From NCBI GenBank assembly GCA_050747745.1, contig JBOGKM010000103.1, positions 62,001-126,000 on the forward strand: a stretch of 64,000 bases of DNA. Reading direction: 5' to 3'. Positions within the stretch are counted from its first letter, which is position 1; every line of letters begins with the position of its first letter. The notes beneath the pieces were generated by a model, which saw only the letters and a program-made list of their open reading frames with translations, ran no database searches and had not been told where the DNA came from. The position numbers were made by a program, and so were the translations under genes. Positions 8,015 through 16,871 of the stretch are shown here, piece by piece. This DNA is from SCQP01 sp050747745. GTDB taxonomy: Bacteria > Acidobacteriota > Terriglobia > Terriglobales > SCQP01.

Positions 8015-9375
8015 CAGTTGCGAACCACCACCGCGCGCACGATGTCGTTGTAGACCACCACGGTCATCAGGATGAGCAGGAAGGCGAAGCCGGCCTGGTA
8101 GATGCGCTCCTTGATGCGGGTGCTGACATCGTGGCGGAGGATGGATTCGATGAAAAGCAGCAGAATGGTGCCGCCGTCGAGCACCGGGATGGGCAGCAGA
8201 TTGAGGATGCCGAGGTTGAGACTGATCAACGAAGTGATCGAAAACAGCGGCAACAGCGTGGGGGCGCGGGCGGCTTCGCCGGTAATCGAGGCGATGCCGA
8301 CGGGAGATTGCAGCGTCTGAATCGAAGCCTGGCGGGAGACGAGCTTGCCGACCAGGTCAATGATGACCATGCTGTAACGTTTGTTGTCCTGCAGGGATTG
8401 GCCCAGGGCCTGGGAGAACGGGAGCTTGAGGTAGGTGGTGTCGTTGACAAAGGCGGCGCCGATCATCCACTGTCGCTGGCCGAGGTTTTCGGCAAGTTGG
8501 GGGGTAACGCTGAGGGGCAAGTTACGGCCCTTGCGTTCGACGGTGAGGGTAATGGAGTGACCGGGCGTGCCGAGTTTGGAGGAGTCGAGCGGCGGCTGGA
8601 GGGCCTGAATCTGAGCGACGAGGCTACCGGGATCGAGAACCTTTTTGCCGTTCACGTCGAGGATGCGATCGCCGGGCTGAAGACCGGCGCGGGCGGCAGG
8701 GGAATTGGGCGTGATCGCGCCGAAGCGGGTGACCTGCTCGGGGGCGACGCCGACCAGAGGGGGGTTGCTGTTGCCGTCGGGGATGGGAGTGAGCTGGGTG
8801 TGGATGATTTTGCCGTAGCGATTGAGGGTGATTTTCAGCGGGTGATCAATGGAGACGGCGGACTTGAGAAAGAAGGTTTCCCAGGTAGGGTTGGGAGAGC
8901 CATCGACGGCAATAATGCGGTCCTGGGACTCAATGCCGGCCTTGGCGGCGGGCGAACCGGGAGCGACTTCGGCGACGACGGCGGGGAGGTCGAGCACGGG
9001 GTCGTGCGGAAACTCACGCATGTAGGCGGGCACGAGCAGGCCGATGGCCAGAACGATGTTCATGGCCGGGCCGGCGAAGGCGATAACGAAGCGCTGCCAG
9101 CGCGGCTTGGAGAGGAACTCGTCGGGCTTGCCGCTGGGCTGGTCCATGGGGTTTTCGCCGGCCATGCGGACGTAGCCGCCAAGCGGCAGCAGGCTGACGC
9201 GGTAATCGGTGCCGCCGGCGGTGAAGCCCAGCAGGCGGGTGCCAAAGCCGAGAGAAAAGGTTTCAACGCGCACGCCGAAGATTTTGGCAGCGATGAAGTG
9301 GCCCAGTTCGTGGACGAAGACAATGACGCCGAGGACGACCGCGACGGAGACGACGTCAATGAGGATGTGGTTCAT
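8014..9375 (-). CDS. rseP: site-2 intramembrane zinc metalloprotease RseP
   Basis: Inner-membrane protease that cleaves anti-sigma factors or remnant signal peptides inside the membrane. The 453-aa protein has the zinc motif HELGH (residues 23-27) in the first helix and the third metal ligand in NLLPIPVLDGG (about 395-405). Between them lie two periplasmic PDZ domains (GSPAAKAGIESQDRIIAVDG and NSPAARAGLQPGDRILDVNG). The C-terminal helix ends AFLLILMTVVVYND. It lies between dxr (6-bp gap) and ispG (1-bp overlap); dxr-rseP is a widespread pair. Confidence 0.95.
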   Translation of the reverse strand: MNHILIDVVSVAVVLGVIVFVHELGHFIAAKIFGVRVETFSLGFGTRLLGFTAGGTDYRVSLLPLGGYVRMAGENPMDQPSGKPDEFLSKPRWQRFVIAFAGPAMNIVLAIGLLVPAYMREFPHDPVLDLPAVVAEVAPGSPAAKAGIESQDRIIAVDGSPNPTWETFFLKSAVSIDHPLKITLNRYGKIIHTQLTPIPDGNSNPPLVGVAPEQVTRFGAITPNSPAARAGLQPGDRILDVNGKKVLDPGSLVAQIQALQPPLDSSKLGTPGHSITLTVERKGRNLPLSVTPQLAENLGQRQWMIGAAFVNDTTYLKLPFSQALGQSLQDNKRYSMVIIDLVGKLVSRQASIQTLQSPVGIASITGEAARAPTLLPLFSITSLISLNLGILNLLPIPVLDGGTILLLFIESILRHDVSTRIKERIYQAGFAFLLILMTVVVYNDIVRAVVVRN

Positions 9376-9381
9376 TGCAAT

Positions 9382-10584
9382 TCAAGCAGTTTGGCGGACG
9401 CAGTGGCCCAGGCCGGAAGCAGCCGCGCGCGCCAGCTCGCGCGCCTGGCGATCGAGAGCCAAGATGTCGCCGATGCCGTTAATGGCTGGGACGCCCAAGC
9501 GCTCCAAGGTATGTTCGACCACGGCGGCAATCTGGGGAAACTGGATTTGCCCGGCCACAAACGCCTCCAAAGCTATTTCATCGGCAGCATTCAATACCGC
9601 TCCAGCCCCTCCCCCGGCGCGCCAGACCTGCCTGGCCAGTTCGAGGCAGCGGAAAAGATCGCTCTGCGCAGGGAAAAACTCCAACCTGCCCACCTCGTTT
9701 AATTTTAACTGGATTCGGGAGGAGGGGAGGCGACGGGGGTAGGTGAGAGCGTACTGGATGGGGGTGCGCATGTCGGCAGTGCCGAGCTGCGCGACGACGG
9801 AACCATCCACGAACTCGACCATGGAATGAAGGATGGATTGGGGATGGATGAGCACCTCGACTTGAGACTCGTGGACGCCGAACAGATGGCAGGCTTCAAT
9901 GATTTCAAAACCCTTGTTCATGAGCGTGGCGGAATCGAGGGTGACGCGCGCACCCATGCTCCAAGTGGGATGGCGGAGCGCCTGAGCCGGGGTGACGCGA
10001 GCTAGCGCATCGGCCGAAAAGCCGCGGAACGGCCCCCCAGAGGCAGTGAGGATCAGACGGGCAAGTTCGGAAGCCGAGCCTGCACGCAGGCATTGATGAA
10101 TGGCGCTGTGCTCGCTATCAATGGGTAAAAGCGTGCCGCCGCCGTGCTGAGCAGCGGACAAGAGCAAGGAGCCGGCAACCACGAGGGCTTCCTTGTTGGC
10201 CAAGGCGACGGTGCAGCCGGCATGAAGGGCGGCGGCAATGGCTTCCAGTGCGGCCACGCCGACGATGGCGGCAACCACGATTCGAGCATCGGTCTGTGTG
10301 GCGGCGGCGAGCAGGCCCTCGGGTCCAGATAGGATTTGCGGCTGGTAATCAAGCCGTTCGCGCAGCGCGCGCGCGCCCTCGGGGGTACGGACGGCGAGCA
10401 GCGGGGGGCGCCAAACAGCGGCTTGTTCGGCAAGCAGAGGGACATTGTCTCCGCCAGCGAGAGCGACGAGCTGGAACTCACCTGGCAGGGCGGCGAGCAC
10501 GTCCAGTGTGCTCCGCCCGATGGAGCCGGTGGATCCCAGCAGCGCCAGGCGGCGGGGAGGAGAAGAAGCCATGGAAAAGCGCAC
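9382..10584 (-). CDS. dxr: 1-deoxy-D-xylulose 5-phosphate reductoisomerase
   Basis: Second enzyme of the MEP isoprenoid pathway, NADPH-dependent. The 400-aa protein shows the Rossmann motif LLGSTGSIGRSTLDV, ALANKEALVVAG, the metal/substrate segment LPIDSEHSAIHQCL, ASGGPFR, HPTWSMGARVTLDSATLMNKGFE and EVLIHPQSILHSMVEF. The GTG at 10584 is the outer start; an ATG four codons in (10572) is equally possible, and neither has a clear Shine-Dalgarno site. It sits 6 bp after cdsA and 6 bp before rseP. Confidence 0.96.
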   Translation of the reverse strand: MRFSMASSPPRRLALLGSTGSIGRSTLDVLAALPGEFQLVALAGGDNVPLLAEQAAVWRPPLLAVRTPEGARALRERLDYQPQILSGPEGLLAAATQTDARIVVAAIVGVAALEAIAAALHAGCTVALANKEALVVAGSLLLSAAQHGGGTLLPIDSEHSAIHQCLRAGSASELARLILTASGGPFRGFSADALARVTPAQALRHPTWSMGARVTLDSATLMNKGFEIIEACHLFGVHESQVEVLIHPQSILHSMVEFVDGSVVAQLGTADMRTPIQYALTYPRRLPSSRIQLKLNEVGRLEFFPAQSDLFRCLELARQVWRAGGGAGAVLNAADEIALEAFVAGQIQFPQIAAVVEHTLERLGVPAINGIGDILALDRQARELARAAASGLGHCVRQTA

Positions 10585-10590
10585 AAACAG

Positions 10591-11394
10591 CTAGTGGAAG
10601 TAGGTTACATAGTACCAGAGCACGGGGGCGGCAAAAAGGAGGGCATCCACGCGGTCAAGGATGCCGCCGTGGCCAGGCAAAAGGGTGCCAGAGTCTTTGA
10701 CCTGGGCGCCGCGCTTGAGCAGCGATTCGATCAGATCGCCGCACTGGGCGGCGATGTTGATGGCGCCGCCCAGTGCGGCGAGTTCCAGCACCGGGCGGGC
10801 GGTGGAGGCGACGTCGGTCCAGAAGCCAAAGCCGGCACCGAGCAACACGGCGACCGCAAAGGAGGCGAGGGCGCCTTCCCAGGATTTTTTGGGGCTGACG
10901 CGCGGCGCCATGCGATGCCGCCCCCAGGCGCGGCCCGCGTAAAGAGCGGCAGTATCGCCGACCCAGACGAGCACGAATAAAAACAGAAGCCAGATGATGC
11001 CAGCGGGGTCGTTGCGGATGGCCGGCAACAGGCCCAGCAATACGCCGAGATAGAAAATACCGAACAGCGTCACCCCGATGTTGTTCAGGTGTTGGTTGAG
11101 GTTTTCCGGTGAGGCGAGGGCGCGCACGCCCAGGGCCAGCACCAGGGCGATGAGGAGGCTGATCCAGAAGCGGGAGGAGGCGGGCAGGGAGAGCGCGACG
11201 ACGATGACGGCGGTAGCGATCAGGCCGAGCCAGCGGAAGGGGTTAAGGCCGAGAGCGCGGGCGAGGCGGAAATACTCCAGCAGCGCGAGCAGGGCGACCA
11301 GGGTCACCAGGGCGGTGAATAGCCAGGGCGGCGCCCACAGCACTGCGGCGAGGACGGGCACGACCAGGGCGGTTGCCGTCCAGACGCGGGTCAT
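10591..11394 (-). CDS. cdsA: phosphatidate cytidylyltransferase (CDP-diacylglycerol synthase)
   Basis: Integral membrane enzyme that makes CDP-diacylglycerol from phosphatidate and CTP for phospholipid synthesis. The 267-aa protein has about seven to eight hydrophobic helices from residue 8 on. The CdsA signature is near the C-terminus: SPKKSWEGALASF, then VKDSGTLLPGHGGILDRVDALLFAAP with the catalytic Asp residues. It overlaps uppS by 4 bp. The uppS-cdsA-dxr-rseP order is widespread in bacteria. Confidence 0.95.
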   Translation of the reverse strand: MTRVWTATALVVPVLAAVLWAPPWLFTALVTLVALLALLEYFRLARALGLNPFRWLGLIATAVIVVALSLPASSRFWISLLIALVLALGVRALASPENLNQHLNNIGVTLFGIFYLGVLLGLLPAIRNDPAGIIWLLFLFVLVWVGDTAALYAGRAWGRHRMAPRVSPKKSWEGALASFAVAVLLGAGFGFWTDVASTARPVLELAALGGAINIAAQCGDLIESLLKRGAQVKDSGTLLPGHGGILDRVDALLFAAPVLWYYVTYFH

Positions 11395-12209
11395 TGAGGA
11401 GGGCTGCCGCGCTGGGAGCGCGGCAGCTTTAGACGTTGGCGTTCGGCCTCCGAGGCGGACAAACCGCCGTAGCGCCGGTCCCGCTGCTGGAACTCGGCCA
11501 GCGCCTGCAACAGATCGGCGCTGCTAAAGTCCGGCCACAGGACGGGCGTGGTCCAGAATTCCGCGTAAGCGGCCTGCCAGAGCAGGAAATTGCTGATACG
11601 CGACTCGCCGCTGGTGCGGATGAGCAGATCGAGTTCGGGCAAGTGAGCGGTCCAGAGATGGGCGGCGAGGTCGGTCTCGCGGATGCGGAGGGAGTCGAGT
11701 GCGCCGCAGGCGCGGGCTTGCTCGACCAGCGCCTGGCAGGCGGCGGCGAGCTCGGCACGGGCGCTGTAGTTGAGCGCCAGAGTCAGGATCATGCCGGAAT
11801 TGCCGGCGGTGGCGGCGCGGCCGGTGTCCAGATCCTGGAGCACGGCCGGGGGCAGTTCCAGCAAGCGGCCAATGGCTTCGAGGCGGATGTTCTGGCGGTT
11901 CATCTCCGCCACTTCGCTGCGCAGATAACGGCGCAGCAAGCGCATGAGGAAATTGACTTCGGCCAGCGGACGGCGCCAGTTTTCCGCCGAGAAGGCGTAG
12001 AGCGTTAGCGCGGGGATGTGCAGACGGGCGCAGGTTTCCACCACCTCGCGCACGGCACGCATGCCGGCCAGATGACCGCTGACGCGAGGGCGATGATGAC
12101 GGGCAGCCCAGCGCCCGCTGCCGTCCATGATGATGGCGAGATGACGCGGCAGGCGGGCGGGATCGAGCTGAGCAGCAGCGGAAACGGAGGCGTGGGCGGC
12201 GGGGGCCAT
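11391..12209 (-). CDS. uppS: isoprenyl transferase (undecaprenyl diphosphate synthase)
   Basis: cis-Prenyltransferase that makes the C55 lipid carrier for peptidoglycan and other polymers. The 272-aa protein has HLAIIMDGSGRWA, FSAENWRRPLAEVNFLM, LNYSARAEL and LLIRTSGESRISNFLLWQAAYAEFW. The canonical P-loop is MDGNGRWA; here Asn is replaced by Ser. A short Ala-rich leader of about 22 aa precedes the core. The ATG lies 24 bp after the PRC/MgtE_N/CBS gene and 4 bp overlaps link it to cdsA. A TAAAAT box (minus strand, about 12236-12231) at the end of the preceding gene could also start transcription here. Confidence 0.94.
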   Translation of the reverse strand: MAPAAHASVSAAAQLDPARLPRHLAIIMDGSGRWAARHHRPRVSGHLAGMRAVREVVETCARLHIPALTLYAFSAENWRRPLAEVNFLMRLLRRYLRSEVAEMNRQNIRLEAIGRLLELPPAVLQDLDTGRAATAGNSGMILTLALNYSARAELAAACQALVEQARACGALDSLRIRETDLAAHLWTAHLPELDLLIRTSGESRISNFLLWQAAYAEFWTTPVLWPDFSSADLLQALAEFQQRDRRYGGLSASEAERQRLKLPRSQRGSPPQ

Positions 12210-12233
12210 GAGAGCTGGATCTGGCCTATTATT

Positions 12234-13463
12234 TTAGCCTTCGCTGAGCCAGGAGATCACGTCATCGACGGTCACCACGCCCAGCAGGCGGCGCTGCTCG
12301 TCGACAACCGGCAAGGCGAGCAGGTTGTATTTGTTGAACAGCCCGGCGACGTCCGCCTCGGAGCGGTCGCGCTCGACGGCCATGGGCTCTTCGGCCATGT
12401 CGCGCAGCAGACTGGAGGGGGAACCGAGCAGGATGCGCCCCAGGGGCACCGAGCCGGTGAGCTGGCGTTCGCCGTTGACCAGAAAAACCGTGGTGATGGT
12501 GGCGATCTGGCCGGTAAAGGCGCGGGCGGCAGCCACGGCGGCGGCGGCGGTGGCGGAGTCATGGAGAGCGAGAAATTCGGTGGTCATGCGGCCGCCTGCG
12601 GTGTTTTCCCTGTATTCGAGCAGGTCGGCCACATCGGCGCGTTCTTGCGCGTGCATTTCGCGGAGGATTTGCTCGGACTGTTCCTGGGACAGGTCGGCGA
12701 GCACATCGGCGGCCTCGTCGGGTTCCATTTCCTCGATGATGTCTGCGGCGCGGTCGCTCTGCAGGCCCTCGATGAGGGATCGCTGCAGTTTGGGCGTAAC
12801 CTCGCCCAGGATGTCGGCGGCGACCTCGCTATCGAGGGAGCCGAAGACAGCTTCGCGCTCAGCGGGCGCGAGCTCTTCCATGATGTCAGCAGCGTCGGCA
12901 GGATGGAGGCGACCGAGGGCCTGGTAGGTGATCTGCAGGCGCATGCGGCGGGCGGGATCGGTTTCCACCAAATCGAAAGTGCGCCAAGGGATGGCGCGGG
13001 AATGCGCCCAGGTGGAAGCGGGGCGCAGCCAGGGGCGGGGGACCGCGCCCTGGAGCAGACGGCGCAGGGCGCCGCTCACGCCCACATCCACCTGCTGGGC
13101 GCGCAGCTCGAAGGCGCCATCGCGGGGCACCAGATCCAGTCCGATATCGTTGACGCGCACTACCTTGCGGCCGTTGACGTCAATGATCTGCTGATCGAGC
13201 ACGTCGTGACGTAGGAGTAGATGGCCGGAGTTGGTCTCCACGGGCACGGGCGCAACCTGCCGCATTTCCACGGTGAGGCCTTCCAGGTCCAGGCCGAGAA
13301 GGCGGAGCGGTACCTGCCAGGAATTTCCCTGATGACGATAAATGACGCGGCGCACCAGGTTGGGGTCATGTTCGGGCTCAATGACCAGCTCGCGTACGCG
13401 GCCGAAGCGATGGCCATCACCGCCGCGCAGCGGCAAGTTGATGAGCTCGGTCAGGTAGAACAT
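12234..13463 (-). CDS. soluble PRC-barrel / MgtE N-domain / CBS-pair protein lacking the transporter domain
   Basis: About 409 aa from the ATG at 13463. Two PRC-barrel-like segments (MFYLTELINLPLRGGDGHRFGRVREL, about 1-80, and GHLLLRHDVLDQQIIDVNGRKVVRVNDI, about 85-135) precede an MgtE_N superhelix (about 190-285: LHPADAADIMEELAPAEREAVF and repeats). A CBS pair follows (MTTEFLALHDSATAAAAV and FNKYNLLALPVVDEQRRLLGVVTVDDVISWL). The five-helix Mg2+ channel of true MgtE is absent and the protein stops right after CBS2. It is probably a cytosolic Mg2+ or nucleotide sensor; its partner is not evident. An upstream in-frame TTG at 13541 would add 26 non-conserved residues. It is first in the isoprenoid operon. 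Confidence 0.8.
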   Translation of the reverse strand: MFYLTELINLPLRGGDGHRFGRVRELVIEPEHDPNLVRRVIYRHQGNSWQVPLRLLGLDLEGLTVEMRQVAPVPVETNSGHLLLRHDVLDQQIIDVNGRKVVRVNDIGLDLVPRDGAFELRAQQVDVGVSGALRRLLQGAVPRPWLRPASTWAHSRAIPWRTFDLVETDPARRMRLQITYQALGRLHPADAADIMEELAPAEREAVFGSLDSEVAADILGEVTPKLQRSLIEGLQSDRAADIIEEMEPDEAADVLADLSQEQSEQILREMHAQERADVADLLEYRENTAGGRMTTEFLALHDSATAAAAVAAARAFTGQIATITTVFLVNGERQLTGSVPLGRILLGSPSSLLRDMAEEPMAVERDRSEADVAGLFNKYNLLALPVVDEQRRLLGVVTVDDVISWLSEG

Positions 13464-13650
13464 GGGCAGTCCAAGTACCTGTCCGGTAAGGTCGCGGGCT
13501 GGCGCGCCGGCCGGGAAGCGTGGGGCTTTCCCTGGTGTCAAAGCCCCATGCGGCGGGCCGGGAGAGCGCCGAGCACCACATGTCGGACAGGCTCAAGTGT
13601 GGCACATCCTCGGATTTTGGGTGACAATGGGAGCCGGAGGATGCGCGCCC

Positions 13651-14604
13651 ATGCCTATGCCCGGTCATGATCCGGATACCATCGTGTGGTTTCGGGAAGC
13701 ATTCGTCCGCCTGGCGGATGCCCAAGTCAATATCCTTACCCACGCGCTCAATTACGGCAGCGCGGTGTTTGAGGGCATCCGCGGCTATTACGACGAGCGC
13801 GACCACAACCTGTATTTGAACCGTGCGGAGGACCACTACCGGCGCTGGAAGCAGAACTGCGGGATTCTGCGGCTGGAAGTGCCGCACACGGAACAAGAAC
13901 TGTGCGAGATTACCGCGGAATTGTGCCGCAAGAACCAGTTCCACACCAACATCTACATCCGGCCGTTGGCGTACAAGGCATCGGCGCGCATCGGCGTGCA
14001 TTCCGACCACAACGACGCGCACGCGGTCGTTGCGGTGCCGTTTGGCGACTATTTTTCCACGAAGGCGGGATTGAAGGCGGGCGTCGTTTCCTGGCGGAGG
14101 GTGGATGACAACGCCATTCCGGGGAGGGGCAAAATCGCCGGCGCCTATGCCAACAGCATGCTGGCGGGCGACGAGGCGGCGGCCAACGGGCACGATGAAG
14201 CGATTTTTCTGAACCAGGACGGGCACGTCGCCGAAGGCGGAGCGTGCAACATCTTCATGGTTCGGCACGGGAAGCTGCACACTCCGGCGGTGACGGAAAA
14301 TATTCTTGAGGGCATCACGCGCGACAGCGTGATGGAGCTGGCGCGACGGGAGATGAAGCTCGAAGTGCTGGAGCGTCCGATCGACCGCACCGAGCTGTAC
14401 GTTTGCGAGGAAGTGTTTTTTTGCGGCACGGGCGCGGAAATTCAACCGGTCATTGAAGTGGATCACCGTCCCGTGGGCAACGGGCAAGCGGGAACCGTGA
14501 CGAAGAAGATCAGTGAACTCTACCGCGAAGCCACGCGCGGGCATCTGCCGGCCTACCGGCACTGGCTCACGCCGGCATACGCACCCGAGGAAGTTCGTGC
14601 CTGA
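13651..14604 (+). CDS. ilvE: branched-chain amino acid aminotransferase (second copy)
   Basis: Class IV PLP aminotransferase, about 317 aa from the ATG at 13651, which has GGAGG 10 nt upstream. Motifs: WFREAFVRLADAQVNILTHALNYGSAVFEGIRGYY, YIRPLAYKASARIGV, the PLP-lysine segment PGRGKIAGAYANSML, EGGACNIFMVRHGKLHTP and EVFFCGTGAEIQPV. This copy is closer to the classical IlvE pattern than the one at 5525. It overlaps the start of the fused E1 dehydrogenase by 8 bp. The pair would carry branched-chain amino acids to acyl-CoAs, so this copy may be the catabolic one. Confidence 0.93.
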   Translation: MPMPGHDPDTIVWFREAFVRLADAQVNILTHALNYGSAVFEGIRGYYDERDHNLYLNRAEDHYRRWKQNCGILRLEVPHTEQELCEITAELCRKNQFHTNIYIRPLAYKASARIGVHSDHNDAHAVVAVPFGDYFSTKAGLKAGVVSWRRVDDNAIPGRGKIAGAYANSMLAGDEAAANGHDEAIFLNQDGHVAEGGACNIFMVRHGKLHTPAVTENILEGITRDSVMELARREMKLEVLERPIDRTELYVCEEVFFCGTGAEIQPVIEVDHRPVGNGQAGTVTKKISELYREATRGHLPAYRHWLTPAYAPEEVRA

Positions 14605-16870
14605 AACGGAAATACCGGAAACATCGGCTGCGGCGGAACCGGAGAGTGCCGCGCCCGAAGCGCCGGCGGAAACGGTTGCGGAGCCGGCAACCGCCGCAAT
14701 AGCGGCGGCCGCGCCAGAAGAGAAAAAGCAGGACGGCGAGCGTCCGCGGCACCCGCGGCGGCCGCACCATCGGCGGCGCGGACCCCGGCCGGGCGCCGGG
14801 CCGGTGCCTGCATTCCGCGCTCCGACAGCCGCTGCCGGACCGGCGGTGCCAGCGGTGGTGGACGCCCGTTTTGACTGGCAGCGCATCGCGCACACGTTGC
14901 TGATTTCGCGGGCGTTGGACGGGTTGGAAGAAACGCGGCTGTATCCGGCCAAGAAGGTGTTGTATCAGTTCTCCGCCCGCGGGCACGAGTTGGGGCAGAT
15001 CTTGCTGGGCACCATGCTGATCGGCCCCCACGACGCCGCCAGCGGTTATTACCGTTCCCGTCCGCTGCTTCTGACCTTGGGACTCAGCGCGGCGGACGCG
15101 CTGGCAGGCGACATGGCGCTCACTGGAAGCGTGAGCGAAGGACGGGACATCGGCGCGGTGTACAACCTGCCGCGGCCGCCGGGGCAGACCGGCGTGATCG
15201 TGCTGCCCATGGCCGGCGGCGTGGGCACGCAATACACGACCACGGCGGGCTGGGCGCGGGCGATCGTGTATTACCGCGATGAGTTGCGGCAGGCGAGCTA
15301 CAAGGGTTCGATTGCCGTCGTATTGGGCGGCGAGGCCTCGGCGGCGACCAACGGGTTTTGGTCGGCACTCAATATCGCCGCCACGGAACGGCTGCCCATG
15401 CTGTTCTATATCGAGGACAACGGCTACGGCATTTCGGTGCCGGGGACACGGCAGACGCCAGGCGGCAACATCGCACAGAACCTGGCCTCGTTCCGCAACC
15501 TGCGCGTGTGGGACGGCGACGGGACCGATCCGGCCGATGCCATCCGCTGCCTAATCGGAGGTGTATCGGCGGCGCGCAACGACCGCGCCCCGGCGCTGGT
15601 GCGGCTGCGGGTGCCGCGGTTGTGCGGTCACTCGGGACAGGATTCGCAGGCGTACAAGAGCGCGGAATTGCTCGCGGCCGAGCGCGGGCGCGATCCGCTG
15701 CCGCGGCTGCGGACCTACCTGGTTCCGGCGCGGTTTACGCCGGATGAATGGCGGCGGATGGAGCGCGCGGCGCAAGAGGAAGTCGAAACCGCGCTGGCGG
15801 AGGCCGAGCGCCGCGCCGCGCCCGAGCCGGCCACGGTGGCGCAGTTTGTAATGGCGCCGCAGCCGCGGCCGGCGCCGGTAGAACCGGCGACGGCAGGCGT
15901 GCGGCTGAATATGGTGGCGGCGATCCGGCGTACGGTGGAAACGGAAATGGAACGCAATCCGCTGGTGCTGACCTTCGGCGAAGATGTCGGACCCAAAGGC
16001 GGCGTCCACACGGCGACTGAGGGCCTGCAAACGAAGTTTGGGCCGCGCCGAGTGTTTGACACCAGCTTGTCGGAGGAAGGCATCATCGGCAGCGCGGTGG
16101 GCATGGGAATGGCGGGCTTGCGGCCGGTGGCGGAGATCCAGTTCCGCAAGTACGCCGATCCGGCCACCGAACAGCTCCATGATTGCGGCACCATGCGCTG
16201 GCGGACAGCCAACCGGTTTTCCGCCCCCATCGTGGTGCGCATGCCGGGAGGGTTTTTCAAATGCGGCGATCCCTGGCACAGCCAGTCGGACGAGGTTGCG
16301 TTCGCGCGGGCGCTGGGTTGGCAGGTGCTGTTCCCTTCCAATGCCGCCGACGCGGCGGGGCTGCTGCGGGCGGCACTGCGCAGTGAAAATCCGAGTATTT
16401 TTTTCGAGCACCGACACCTGCTCGATGCCGCCAGCGCGCGCCGGCCGTATCCGGGCGACGACTATGTGCTGCCGCTGGGCAAGGCGGCGTGCCTGCAGAC
16501 CGGCACCGACCTCACGCTCATTACCTGGGGCGCCATGGTCGAGCGCTGCCTGGAAGCGGCGGCGGCGCAGCCTGGCGCGATCGAGATTCTGGATTTGCGC
16601 ACACTCATGCCCTGGGACCAGGAGGCAGTGCTGGCTTCGGTGCGCAAGACCGCTCGCTCCCTCATCGTGCACGAGGACACGCGAACGGCGGGCTTCGGCG
16701 CCGAAATCGCGGCGGTGATCGCGCAAGAGGCGTTTTCTTCGCTGGATGCGCCGGTCGAGCGCCTGACCGTGCCCGACGTGCCCATGCCCTACAACGTGGG
16801 TCTGATGAACGCGCTGCTGCCCAGCGTGGAGACCATAAGAGCCGCCATCGCACGTGTGCTGGCGTATTGA
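14597..16870 (+). CDS. 2-oxoacid (branched-chain type) dehydrogenase E1, alpha and beta subunits fused
   Basis: About 757 aa from the GTG at 14597, which overlaps the ilvE stop. The first 90 residues are low-complexity: an acidic Ala/Pro/Glu stretch followed by a strongly basic Arg/His/Pro stretch (GERPRHPRRPHHRRR). The E1-alpha part follows, with SARGHELGQILLG, a TPP-binding region from VVLGGEASAATNG to YIEDNGYGIS, and RVPRLCGHSGQDSQAY. The E1-beta part begins near LNMVAAIRRTVETEMERN and has TFGEDVGPKGGVHTATEGL, FDTSLSEEGIIGSAVGMGMAGLRPV and DLRTLMPWDQEAVL. It forms the thiamine-dependent decarboxylating component of an oxidative complex. E2 and E3 are not in the window. Coupling to ilvE suggests 2-oxoisovalerate-type substrates. 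Confidence 0.85.
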   Translation: MPETEIPETSAAAEPESAAPEAPAETVAEPATAAIAAAAPEEKKQDGERPRHPRRPHHRRRGPRPGAGPVPAFRAPTAAAGPAVPAVVDARFDWQRIAHTLLISRALDGLEETRLYPAKKVLYQFSARGHELGQILLGTMLIGPHDAASGYYRSRPLLLTLGLSAADALAGDMALTGSVSEGRDIGAVYNLPRPPGQTGVIVLPMAGGVGTQYTTTAGWARAIVYYRDELRQASYKGSIAVVLGGEASAATNGFWSALNIAATERLPMLFYIEDNGYGISVPGTRQTPGGNIAQNLASFRNLRVWDGDGTDPADAIRCLIGGVSAARNDRAPALVRLRVPRLCGHSGQDSQAYKSAELLAAERGRDPLPRLRTYLVPARFTPDEWRRMERAAQEEVETALAEAERRAAPEPATVAQFVMAPQPRPAPVEPATAGVRLNMVAAIRRTVETEMERNPLVLTFGEDVGPKGGVHTATEGLQTKFGPRRVFDTSLSEEGIIGSAVGMGMAGLRPVAEIQFRKYADPATEQLHDCGTMRWRTANRFSAPIVVRMPGGFFKCGDPWHSQSDEVAFARALGWQVLFPSNAADAAGLLRAALRSENPSIFFEHRHLLDAASARRPYPGDDYVLPLGKAACLQTGTDLTLITWGAMVERCLEAAAAQPGAIEILDLRTLMPWDQEAVLASVRKTARSLIVHEDTRTAGFGAEIAAVIAQEAFSSLDAPVERLTVPDVPMPYNVGLMNALLPSVETIRAAIARVLAY

Positions 16871-16871
16871 T

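Noticed and set aside
8131..9702. 523-codon open frame on the plus strand opposite rseP and dxr
   Set aside because: Low-complexity Gly/Ala/Asp composition produced by the GC-rich complement of two clearly identified genes; no domain or signal.
13417..14952. 511-codon minus-strand open frame opposite ilvE copy 2 and the E1 gene
   Set aside because: Arg/His/Val-rich shadow of two recognised genes.
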